From Hondaea fermentalgiana (lineage: Eukaryota > Sar > Bigyra > Thraustochytrida > Thraustochytriidae), in contig NPFB01000127.1 in NCBI GenBank assembly GCA_014084085.1, positions 7,333 to 65,174 of the forward strand: a stretch of DNA of 57,842 nucleotides. The letters are read 5' to 3'. Positions 16,360 to 24,472 of the stretch are shown piece by piece. The notes below the pieces were generated by a model. It saw only the letters and a list, made by a program, of their open reading frames with translations, did no database searches and had not been told where the DNA came from. Position 1 is the stretch's first letter. Every line of letters starts with the position of its first letter. A program made the position numbers and the translations under genes.

Positions 16360-19300
16360 ATGGGCCGCAAGAAGAGCTTGGCGAACGACAAGTACTACCA
16401 GCTCGCCAAAGAGCAAGGGTACAGAGCCCGGTCGAGTTTCAAGCTCATCCAGCTCAACCGCAAGTATGACTTTCTCAAGGGCGCCTCGCGCGTAATCGAT
16501 CTCTGTGCGGCCCCCGGTGGCTGGCTGCAGGTCTTGGAGAAGACCATGCCCAAGACGGCGGATCGCCAAATTGTGGGTGTCGATCTGCTCCCCATCAAGC
16601 CCATCCGCGGCTGCACCACCTTTGTAGAGGATATCACGTCCGAAACTTGCAGACAGAAAATTCGCAAGGAAATGCGCGGCAACAAGGCCGACGTGGTTCT
16701 GTGCGATGGTGCCCCGAACGTCGGTGCAGAGTACAGCAAGGATGCTTTTGTGCAGAATGAACTCGCCGTGTATGCTCTCAAGTTTGCTTGCGAGCACCTC
16801 AAGCGCGGCGGTTCCTTTTGCACCAAGGTTTTCCGCTCCAACGACTATACAGCGCTTCTCTGGGCCTTCCAGCAGCTCTTCAAAAAGGTCGAGGCCACGA
16901 AGCCGCCCTCGTCGCGTAATGTCTCTGCAGAGATTTTTGTTGTCTGCCGCGAATACCTTGCGCCGCACAAGATTGACCCGCGTCTGCTCGATCCGCGCCA
17001 CGTCCTTTCGCAAGTCGAAAAGGAGGAGGAGCTCACGGAGCAGCAGGCCATTAACAAGCTTTTTCACAAGCGTGACAAGCAGCGCCGCAACCGCGGTGGT
17101 TACAGCGAGGATGCTGGTGCGCTCGTGTTCAAGTCTGCGGCCGCCGCCGACTTTGTCAACTCATCGGAGCCCGTGCAGGCGCTCGCTTCGTTGACAGAGA
17201 TCAACTTCAAGGACGAGGCCTCGAAAGCTCTTCTCGAACGCCCGGAAACGACCCGCGAGATTGTCGAGTACCTGAGCGATCTCAAGGTCTTGGGCAAAGC
17301 TGAACTGCGCACCGTTCTCAAGTGGCGCTCGGCGTTGCGCAATAATGACATGGCTGAAAACAAAGCGAAGATGGACGAGGACAGCGACGACGAGGACGAG
17401 GAAGAGGACGATGAAGAGGATGGCGAGGCCGAGCAGGAGGGCAAGGCGGACTCTGATGCCGACGACTCTGATGTAGAGGACATGGCCGATCTCGACGACG
17501 CGATGAAGAAGATCAAGGCGGAGGAGCTCAAAAAGCGCAAGCGCGAGATTAAAAAGCTCCGCAAACAGCGCGCCAAGCTCCAACGGCGGATTGATCTCGG
17601 TATGGAGAATGAGTTTGCCGTCGATCTTTCGGAGCAGCAAGGACCTTTCAGCCTCAAAGAAACGGGCCTTCGGTCCATGCAAGAGCTCGCCGAGATTCAG
17701 GATGGTGCATACTCAAAGCCCGACCCCGATGATGATTCGAGCGACGAGGACGACGACTTCAGCAGCGATGGCGAGGACGACGAGGACGGCTCGCACCTTG
17801 TGCTTTCGGAGGAACAGCGCCGATTGCGTCAGCTGGAGCGCGAAGCCGAGGCCTTGTACAAGCTGAACAGGGTCAAGGGGAATAATGCGGACCCGATGAC
17901 GGTTCGCGAGCGTCGCCAGCAGCTTGCTGCGGAGAAGAAGGCCAAGGTCAAGAAGAAGACGCTCGAGGCCATGGCAGAGCGCGACTTCTCCCGCGCCCTC
18001 GAGGAGGAGCAGGCCAAGGCTGCAAAGTCTGGTCAGTACGAGGCCATGCTTCAAGGCGCTGAAGACGACAGCGACAGCAGCGACGACGACGATGACGATG
18101 AAGTTGAAGCCGAGTTGGCAAACCCGCTCATCAAGTCGATTGGGACGAAACCTTCCCAGGCCGCACGGGCCAAGCTTTGGTTCGAGCAAGAGCTTTTCGA
18201 CGGTGAGCGCGAGGCTTTGAGCTCGGACGAAGACGATGGCGAGGAGGAGGAGGGCGAGGAGATGGATGACGAGGAAGAAGAAGAAGAAGAAGAAGACGAG
18301 GAGGATGAAGACTCTGTAGACATGCCCCTGCCGTCTTCGCGCACGGAAAAGGCACGCCGCAAGGAGAAACGCCGCAAGCTCAAGATCCGCAATGAGCGCA
18401 AGGCCGAAAAGCGCCGGATTGCAGCCGCACGAGAAGCCGATGGCGTCGTGAACGAGGAACTGCTCTTAGCGTCGATGCCTGGTGGCTTCGAGACCGTCAA
18501 GGCGGAAACTGCACGCAAGGGTGGCAAGAAACGGCAGCGCGAGGACAGCGAGGGCGCCGGTGCTGATCCTGACGGCGTCGCATTGAACGGCGACGAGGAC
18601 GAGGACGGCGATGACGAGGCGACGCGCGAAAAGAAGCGCGCCGCCCGCGCCGCTCGCAAGCTCATCGAAAAGGGCATGGGCAAGCTGGGCAAGGTGGATG
18701 AGCCCTCTGGTTTCGAGGTGGTGGCTGCCGAACCCGTAGGCGGAGATGAGTCTGATCTCGATGATGATGACGAGGAAGAAGCGTACAACAGCGAAGACTA
18801 TGACACGGACGAACGCTCGCAACATATTGCGCTCGCGTCGATGATGACCAAATCATCAAAGCGTCGCAAGCTCTTGGATTCTGGATACAACCGTTTCGCC
18901 TTTAACGACGACGATGCGCTGCCGCAGTGGTTCATTGAGGACGAAAACAAACACAACCGCCCTCAGTTGCCCGTGACGAAGGAGATGGTCGATGCTGTGC
19001 GCGCGCGCTACAAGGATATTGCTGCCAAGCCGATCAACAAGGTGGCCGAGGCCCGTGCCCGCAAGAAGCACAAGCTCATGGCGAAGATCGACAAGATCAA
19101 GAAGAAGGCTGCCGCTGTGGCGGAGCAGCCGGATCTGACTCCTGGCAGCAAGATGCGCGCGATTGAAAAGCTTTACAAGGGTTCGCAGGTGAAGAAGCCC
19201 GGCTCCGTCTACGTCGTGGCACGCAAGTCCAACCATGGCAAGGTCAACGTGGGTGGCAAGCACAAGGGCAAAACCGTCAAGGTTGTGGATCGTCGCATGA

Positions 19301-19383
19301 AGGCAGATCAGGCCCGCAGCAAGGGCCGTGGAAAGCCCCGCGGTGGCTCCAAGGGCGGCAAGAAGTCCAAGTCGCGCCGCTAG
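16360..19383 (+). CDS. SPB1: AdoMet-dependent rRNA 2'-O-methyltransferase SPB1 (FTSJ3 family)
   Basis: A 1007-aa nucleolar methyltransferase of 60S subunit biogenesis; yeast Spb1 2'-O-methylates the conserved G in the 25S A-loop. The FtsJ domain covers residues 1-205, with SAM motif VIDLCAAPGGWLQV (45-58) and the K-D-K-E catalytic tetrad readable as K28 (SSFKL), D116 (LCDGAPNV), K156 (CTKVFR) and E191 (SAEIFVV). The middle is very rich in Asp/Glu and Lys, with acidic tracts near 340-380, 580-590 and 625-650, as in other Spb1 proteins. The Spb1 C-terminal domain is present (ALASMMTKSSKRRKLLD, YNRFAFND, LPQWFIEDE, then VYVVARKSNHGK). The start MGRKKSLANDKYY is the family start. Intronless. Confidence 0.97.
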   Translation: MGRKKSLANDKYYQLAKEQGYRARSSFKLIQLNRKYDFLKGASRVIDLCAAPGGWLQVLEKTMPKTADRQIVGVDLLPIKPIRGCTTFVEDITSETCRQKIRKEMRGNKADVVLCDGAPNVGAEYSKDAFVQNELAVYALKFACEHLKRGGSFCTKVFRSNDYTALLWAFQQLFKKVEATKPPSSRNVSAEIFVVCREYLAPHKIDPRLLDPRHVLSQVEKEEELTEQQAINKLFHKRDKQRRNRGGYSEDAGALVFKSAAAADFVNSSEPVQALASLTEINFKDEASKALLERPETTREIVEYLSDLKVLGKAELRTVLKWRSALRNNDMAENKAKMDEDSDDEDEEEDDEEDGEAEQEGKADSDADDSDVEDMADLDDAMKKIKAEELKKRKREIKKLRKQRAKLQRRIDLGMENEFAVDLSEQQGPFSLKETGLRSMQELAEIQDGAYSKPDPDDDSSDEDDDFSSDGEDDEDGSHLVLSEEQRRLRQLEREAEALYKLNRVKGNNADPMTVRERRQQLAAEKKAKVKKKTLEAMAERDFSRALEEEQAKAAKSGQYEAMLQGAEDDSDSSDDDDDDEVEAELANPLIKSIGTKPSQAARAKLWFEQELFDGEREALSSDEDDGEEEEGEEMDDEEEEEEEEDEEDEDSVDMPLPSSRTEKARRKEKRRKLKIRNERKAEKRRIAAAREADGVVNEELLLASMPGGFETVKAETARKGGKKRQREDSEGAGADPDGVALNGDEDEDGDDEATREKKRAARAARKLIEKGMGKLGKVDEPSGFEVVAAEPVGGDESDLDDDDEEEAYNSEDYDTDERSQHIALASMMTKSSKRRKLLDSGYNRFAFNDDDALPQWFIEDENKHNRPQLPVTKEMVDAVRARYKDIAAKPINKVAEARARKKHKLMAKIDKIKKKAAAVAEQPDLTPGSKMRAIEKLYKGSQVKKPGSVYVVARKSNHGKVNVGGKHKGKTVKVVDRRMKADQARSKGRGKPRGGSKGGKKSKSRR

Positions 19384-20096
19384 GCTCCCTTCCGTGACAG
19401 CGTCCGGTAATATTGAGGATAACGGTAAATTGATCACATGTTCCTTTTGTCTTTCATCCTTGCCGCATTCATTCATTGTTTTTTTATGAAGAGAGGCAAG
19501 ATCAGAATTCTCGGGAGGCTCCTTTTTGACGAGTTATCCCGCAGGAACAAGCTGGCTTGTTCTTTGTTGTTCATAGAAAAGGCCCAACGAGTGAGCGAGT
19601 GAGGGCGGAAAGGAAGGAAGCAGACACGGACGAGAGAACAGAGCCTCATAGACATAGAGATTGTTTTCAGCCAGAAATTAGGGCAAGGGGAAGAGTCATG
19701 TCGACCGGGCGCTCTCTTTTGGCTACACGTGGTAAGTTAGTAATATAGACGACTGATACATTGGAATGACAAAGAGCTGAAGAGCTTCCCGAGAAATGTA
19801 TGCGACGTGGAGTCTGTTCTCCGCCCTTGGCAGCGACCCAGAGGTTTTGAATAAAATTCTCTACCACGTGTTGTTCTCACCACACAGCGCGATGGTTCTC
19901 GCAGACACCATAGACGTATTCATCTGTTCTCCGCCCTTGGCAGCGACCCAGAGGTTTTGAATAAAATTCTCTACCACGTGTTGTTCTCACCACACAGCGC
20001 GATGGTTCTCGCAGACACCATAGACGTATTCATCTGTTCTCCGCCCTTGGCAGCGACCCAGAGGTTTTGAATAAAATTCTCTACCAAGTGTTGTTT
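19384..20096. other. Convergent 3' region of SPB1 and the DUF2804 gene
   Basis: About 710 bp. The left 430 bp holds the SPB1 3' UTR and nothing else recognised; the right part is the 110-bp tandem array described separately. Confidence 0.5.
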
Positions 20097-20142
20097 TCAC
20101 CACACAGCGCGATGGTTCTCGCAGACACCATAGACGTTTTCA
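19813..20142. repeat. 110-bp tandem repeat, three copies, spanning the 3' end of the DUF2804 gene
   Basis: Three head-to-tail units of exactly 110 bp: 19813-19922, 19923-20032 and 20033-20142. Units 1 and 2 are identical as read. Unit 3 differs at a few positions (CCAAGTG for CCACGTG, TTGTTTTCAC for TTGTTCTCAC, GTTTTCA for GTATTCA). Unit 3 carries the stop codon (20097-20099) and last codons of the minus-strand DUF2804 ORF. Units 1 and 2 therefore each contain a copy of the last codons (ending C-E-N-H-R-A-V-W-stop) plus 3' flank, cut off from the rest of the gene. Each unit also contains AATAAA on the plus strand, and units 1 and 2 a CACGTG palindrome. The array grew by duplication of the gene's 3' end, most recently between units 1 and 2. 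Confidence 0.97.
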
Positions 20143-21518
20143 ATGTCCACTCGATGCCAGACCCCCTGCTCAAAGTTCTGAACCTCGAGAAAACCAGAAA
20201 AACTACCGTATGGTTGCACAAAGTCGCTGACAATACCCACGACATCGCTGCCCGTGTGGTCCTCGCGGAGCCCGTGAGGCTGAAACTCAAGATGAAGAAC
20301 GACACCTGTCTCGTTGGCGCGAATGACCCAGGGGCCTTGAAGCGGTCCGTTCGATGGCATGTCCACGGCAACGGCAACGGGAAGGGCATGGACTTTGTGA
20401 TCGAGCCACAAAGCATTTTCTGCAGAAGGCAGGGTCGTGCCGGGTCCTTGGACGTCGTACACAAGTCTGCTAAGATTGATGCCCACGGGCATGCTTTGCG
20501 TGGCAGCGATACCCGAGCGCTTTTGGAACGGAGCGCGCCACGTTTGGACGGAACACGCAGCGCAACTAAGCGATACCCACTGCCACTTTGTTTCGCGAAG
20601 CGCGCGAGTCAGTGTCCAGTCAATCGTGGCCGCTCCCTCTTTGAAAATGTGCGGCGCCTGTCGAACGGGTGCAGCGCTTTTACCTTTGGCACTGGATGGA
20701 TCTGGCAAGTCAAGCACAGTAATGGAGCCCATGGCGCCCATGCCAGCCTCCTTGTGCACATATGCGGGACGCTTGGGGTCGCCGCCGAGAGGATACCAAA
20801 GCGCAAGTGCCTCTGCACCTTTGAAGATTTGGATTTTTGCCTTGACGCGTGTCAGGTTCACGTTAAAGTGCCAGACACCACCAACAAAGCACAACTCCAC
20901 AGCGTCTTGGCCCCAGCCAACGAATTTAGAGCAGCCATCCGTGGAGGTGGCCGCGAGTTTGAGTGCCCGTCCAAAGGGCATTTGCCAGTGAAAGTCACTG
21001 ACGAGACGACGAGTCGTCTTGTCCACCACGGAGAGGTAGATATCCTCGACGTAGTTAAATTGCACAGGGGTGATGGCCAGGAAGTACTTTGGAGAGGAGA
21101 CGGAGACATAGCTCCAGGACTTGAGTTGGAAAAAGTTTTCGAGGCGCGAGCCAAGCTTGCGCACAGCACCGAGGTGCGCTGCCACGGGGGCCTTCCATCG
21201 CCCAAAGGATTCGCCATTCGCCGGCGCCGGTCCCGGCGAGATTTCGCGTCCGCAGAGGCCGGGAAAGGCCTCGCACGTCGGGAGCGCGACCTCTTCTGGG
21301 ACACGCAGTGCAAAGCGCAGCACGTATGCGAGCGACGCGAGGAGCAGAAAGCTAGGCAGCAAGAACTTCGACGATGAAATGCTGCTTCTTGGTGCCCTTT
21401 GTCGCCTTGTCGCCTTGAGCGCCACCTTGGCAAAGCCCTCGCCCCGGCCGTCACCGCCGTCGCCGTCGCCGTCGCCATCGCGCCTCCTGTGAGCGCCCAG
21501 CTCGCTGCTCGAGTTCAT
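20097..21518 (-). CDS. DUF2804 family protein with N-terminal membrane anchor
   Basis: A 473-aa protein. One hydrophobic segment (residues 52-71, FLLPSFLLLASLAYVL) follows a charged Gly/Asp-rich N-terminus; the rest is soluble and should lie on one side of a membrane. The body has DUF2804 features: IDWTLTRALRETKWQWVSLS, GINLSRLVYD, NALWLDHKVHALP and the terminal VYGVCENHRAVW, matching the family pattern of an aromatic-rich beta fold ending in a V-x-G-x-x-E-x-H-x-x-x-W signature. DUF2804 is known mainly from bacteria and scattered eukaryotes; no biochemical function is established. The ATG at 21518 (MNSSSELGAHRRR) is preferred; upstream in-frame sequence to 21665 is Arg-rich and not typical. 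A 436-codon plus-strand frame over the same DNA is an antisense artefact. The 3' end lies inside a tandem repeat. Confidence 0.78.
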   Translation of the reverse strand: MNSSSELGAHRRRDGDGDGDGGDGRGEGFAKVALKATRRQRAPRSSISSSKFLLPSFLLLASLAYVLRFALRVPEEVALPTCEAFPGLCGREISPGPAPANGESFGRWKAPVAAHLGAVRKLGSRLENFFQLKSWSYVSVSSPKYFLAITPVQFNYVEDIYLSVVDKTTRRLVSDFHWQMPFGRALKLAATSTDGCSKFVGWGQDAVELCFVGGVWHFNVNLTRVKAKIQIFKGAEALALWYPLGGDPKRPAYVHKEAGMGAMGSITVLDLPDPSSAKGKSAAPVRQAPHIFKEGAATIDWTLTRALRETKWQWVSLSCAACSVQTWRAPFQKRSGIAATQSMPVGINLSRLVYDVQGPGTTLPSAENALWLDHKVHALPVAVAVDMPSNGPLQGPWVIRANETGVVLHLEFQPHGLREDHTGSDVVGIVSDFVQPYGSFSGFLEVQNFEQGVWHRVDIENVYGVCENHRAVW

Positions 21519-22479
21519 GGCGCCGGCGCCCGTCTCTCCGCGAACCCTTCGACCGCGCTGGGCCCGATCTGTTTCTGCTCGCCCTGCGCGCGGTCGGCCT
21601 CGCCGCGCGTCGGGCGGGGCCTCTCTGGCGCGTCGTCCCGGGTCTGCGTCGCGCTGCCGTCGCAACCTGGCCCTCGCTACCTTGCCAGCTAGCTTTGCCA
21701 GCTAGCTCGCGGAGTGACTGCTTTTGTTTTGCGCTCCGATGCGCCAGCCAACTGGGACGCAACCTTTACTACCGTCAGCACGTGCAGCACGTGCAGCAGC
21801 GCGTGCAGCGAACGAGGCCCGCGGTGCGTTCGTGCTTGCGTGCGGGCGTGCGTGGCTGCTACATGCGGGCGCGAAAGGAGGCCGCGGCCGACGTCGGTGC
21901 GCGAGCAGCCGCAGGTCGTGGCGCGAGCAGGGGAGGGAGGGAAGGAGGGTAGGACCGCGTACAGTCCTCTGTCAGGTTGCGGCTGTTGCAGCGTGAATTC
22001 TGCCTGCGCCTTTGACACTGTGAGTCCTAAAAACCTTGTGGTTATGCACCGACAAAGGAGAAAAGGGCAAGTGAGCGAGATGTCACACTGACAGACGTGA
22101 TGATCGTTGACCTGATTATCCGTCGTCGTCCGTACTCGTAGCCAGCCCCGTTCGAAGGCTGCGTGAGACCGGTTCAGGCCACGATCGGCGTCTGCACGCG
22201 AGCGGAGAATGGTCCGAAAACAGCCTGACAATTTGCCCCCGCATCACCAAATGGCATTTTCAACGTGTCGGGAACTGTTGTACGAGTCTATTTTTTGCTC
22301 GGATCCAAACCTTGGCTCAGGCCTAGGCCCAGATCTTCACCGGTTTGACGGGCCAAACTTTGGACATCACCTCACCTCACCTCACCTCATCTCACATGAC
22401 ATAACATGACATGACATGACATGACCTGCCTGCGCAACTTTCCCGGAATCCAGACTGCTTGCGAATAAATCTCCCTCGA
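21519..22479. other. Intergenic: DUF2804 upstream region and TDP1 3' flank
   Basis: About 960 bp, GC-rich on the left (DUF2804 promoter side) and ending in the compound pentanucleotide array at 22371-22425. No gene supported; the minus-strand frame 21689-22231 has no domain. Confidence 0.45.
22371..22425. repeat. Compound pentanucleotide array (CTCAC)n-(ATGAC)n
   Basis: Five CTCAC units (one variant, CTCAT) at 22371-22395 pass directly into six ATGAC units (one variant, ATAAC) at 22396-22425. It lies 55 bp downstream of the TDP1 stop codon, in the probable 3' UTR. Confidence 0.93.
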
Positions 22480-24228
22480 TCAGGACGAAGGCGGAACGGG
22501 GACGCAAATTACGTGCGTGAGCTCATTCGGCGGCAACTCGGACGAAGGGTCGTCCATCGACGCCGTGTACGGCACGGGTGGTAAGCGAATGGGGATCGGA
22601 AGAACAAAGTCTTCCGCTCCGACACTGCGCGCAGGCGAGGCAACTAAACGCCGAGGGCCAGAACCACAAAGTGCTGGCGTGAAAAGAACGCCGAGCTCCC
22701 ATGATCGAATGCTGAGATCTCCTTTTTGTGTAAAGTTACCCCAGGCGGCCTTGGACAAATTGGCGCTTGTGATGCAAGCCCAACTCAAGCGACGAGGATC
22801 CGAGGGATCGTAGGCAAAATACGATTTCATGTGCGGAAAGGCAAGATTGCGAGACGGATACGCCTCCGCAGCCGTCCACGAACAGAGCCGAGGTCGAATG
22901 CGCGCAAAGCTTGGTGCCTGCTTGTCTGCGAAAAAGAGTCCGTGCGCGTAGCCCACGATGGAGCGCCGACAATCCAAATTCGACGGAAAGACGAAGTGGA
23001 CGTCAGCATTTTGATTCCGAATTAGAGCGCGACGCGCAAACTCGTCGAGGGCCCAACAGGCTTGCGAACCATGTTTTTTGGTCATATTCTGAGATCCAAA
23101 GCTCGTGAATTGACACACGACTGGCCAGTCCCTCTCCTCGGCTGGAAGGGTTTCCAGATGCGCTGCAAGGGCAAGTTGGCCCCAGCGTGTTGCGCCGGCG
23201 GCCGAAAAGGTGCCAGGGACCGACGCGATGAGTGCAGCGTGGGCCGTCGAGAAATCGTACTTCCACAGAGAGGCCACCTCGGGCAACCGATCCGCGAAGC
23301 GGCGCTCTCCTCGCATCCCTTCAACGATGGCATCCATTTGCGCGCGAAAATACTTGAGTAAGCTCGGTCCAAAGACTCGATTTGAGCCACGCGGGACGCC
23401 ATCCTCACGCATGAGCTCAAAGTCCTCGTAATACACTGCGTCGGTCTTATTGAAGAGATCAAAGGGCACAAGGTTGGCTGTGTGCACAATAACTCGAAGT
23501 TTGTCTTTGTAAAAGAGCACAAAGCCTTTGGAGTGGTGCTTGCCGTATGGTTTTGGAGGTGGATGAAAGCATCGCACGTGCGAGTTGACCTGACGCAGCG
23601 TTTGCTCGAGCGCGCGGTTCGCTTCGTTGCGCCGAAAGGGGCTCCCTCCATCCATGCCATGGAAAACGTAGAGCTTCCGTAGTTCGCGAAATGCTGGAAA
23701 GACGCGGAAAAAGATGGCGGGATCGATGTCCATGGACAGCACCCACGCCTCCTGAAGACCTTGAAGCTCCATCGTGAGCGCCGGGATGCTGGCAGTTGAT
23801 GCGCGTTCGAGCGGGCCCTTGGCCACGCGCTGTCCTTCACGATCATGAATCTCGTTCAGGAGAAAGCCATGCACCGGCCATTTCGTCCTGTCTTCATTCC
23901 GCAAATTGGACCCGCACGAGATGCACGCTGTGGCCGCCTCGGGGTTTCGTCGGGCGCAGCGTCCGCACACAAGGTCCGTGTCGACCTCGGGCGGCACGAG
24001 CGACGATCCGCACATTTCGCACGTCCTCGCGTCCTCGTCATGATCCAGCGTGCACCTCGGACACGCTCTTCGTCGGCGTCCTCGCCTCGGCCTCTTCCGC
24101 TGCCGCCCCGGCTCGTTCGCCCTCCCCTCGGCGGCCCTGAGCGCGTGCGTGGCGTCGGCGCCGTCCTCGCTGCCAGCGGTCAGGTCCACGACCCCGCTCG
24201 GGCCGCGCTTCCCGGGCGCGGCCGCCAT
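22480..24228 (-). CDS. TDP1: Tyrosyl-DNA phosphodiesterase 1 with tandem N-terminal zinc fingers
   Basis: A 582-aa phospholipase-D-fold nuclear enzyme that hydrolyses 3'-phosphotyrosyl bonds left by trapped topoisomerase I. Both HKN active-site halves are intact: H232/K234 in KHHSKGFVLF with N252 in HTANL, and H466/K468 in FPHMKSYF with N490 in ITSANLSKAAWG. Residues 56-73 and 88-105 form two four-cysteine motifs of identical spacing, C-x2-C-x10-C-x2-C, resembling RanBP2/NZF zinc fingers; animal TDP1 lacks them. A basic stretch (GRQRKRPRRGRRRR, 41-54) precedes the fingers and is a likely nuclear signal. The ATG at 24228 (MAAAPGKRGPSGVVDL) was chosen because the frame upstream runs into low-complexity repeats and an assembly gap. 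It is divergent from xylulokinase, 244 bp away. Confidence 0.93.
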   Translation of the reverse strand: MAAAPGKRGPSGVVDLTAGSEDGADATHALRAAEGRANEPGRQRKRPRRGRRRRACPRCTLDHDEDARTCEMCGSSLVPPEVDTDLVCGRCARRNPEAATACISCGSNLRNEDRTKWPVHGFLLNEIHDREGQRVAKGPLERASTASIPALTMELQGLQEAWVLSMDIDPAIFFRVFPAFRELRKLYVFHGMDGGSPFRRNEANRALEQTLRQVNSHVRCFHPPPKPYGKHHSKGFVLFYKDKLRVIVHTANLVPFDLFNKTDAVYYEDFELMREDGVPRGSNRVFGPSLLKYFRAQMDAIVEGMRGERRFADRLPEVASLWKYDFSTAHAALIASVPGTFSAAGATRWGQLALAAHLETLPAEERDWPVVCQFTSFGSQNMTKKHGSQACWALDEFARRALIRNQNADVHFVFPSNLDCRRSIVGYAHGLFFADKQAPSFARIRPRLCSWTAAEAYPSRNLAFPHMKSYFAYDPSDPRRLSWACITSANLSKAAWGNFTQKGDLSIRSWELGVLFTPALCGSGPRRLVASPARSVGAEDFVLPIPIRLPPVPYTASMDDPSSELPPNELTHVICVPVPPSS

Positions 24229-24287
24229 CGCCGCCGGCGCGGCCGCGCGCCTGCTCTGCGTCGCGCTCTGCGTCGCGCTCTGCGTCG

Positions 24288-24387
24288 NNNNNNNNNNNNN
24301 NNNNNNNNNNNNNNNNNNNNNNNNNNNNNNNNNNNNNNNNNNNNNNNNNNNNNNNNNNNNNNNNNNNNNNNNNNNNNNNNNNNNNNN
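24288..24387. other. Assembly gap (100 N)
   Basis: Exactly 100 undetermined bases, a conventional placeholder for a gap of unknown size. The left edge is a tandem CGCTCTGCGTCG-type repeat and the right edge a long AGC repeat, so the true sequence is probably a repeat that could not be assembled. The gap lies between the divergent starts of TDP1 and xylulokinase. Confidence 0.98.

Positions 24388-24440
<53 letters not shown>
24388..24440. repeat. AGC/CAG trinucleotide repeat
   Basis: About 17-18 uninterrupted AGC units starting directly at the gap edge; true length unknown. It lies 33 bp upstream of the xylulokinase ATG and would read as poly-Ala or poly-Ser if translated. It is treated as 5' flanking sequence. 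Confidence 0.95.
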
Positions 24441-24442
<2 letters not shown>

Positions 24443-24472
24443 ACGGGCAAAGGTCGAGGGCGGACGCGGACG

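Noticed and set aside
12243..19383. Three successive methyltransferase genes as a functional cluster
   Set aside because: They belong to unrelated families, differ in strand and have separate promoters; adjacency is probably chance.
20067..21377. 436-codon plus-strand frame antisense to the DUF2804 gene
   Set aside because: The minus frame carries the DUF2804 signature; the plus frame has no domain and reflects GC-biased antisense openness.
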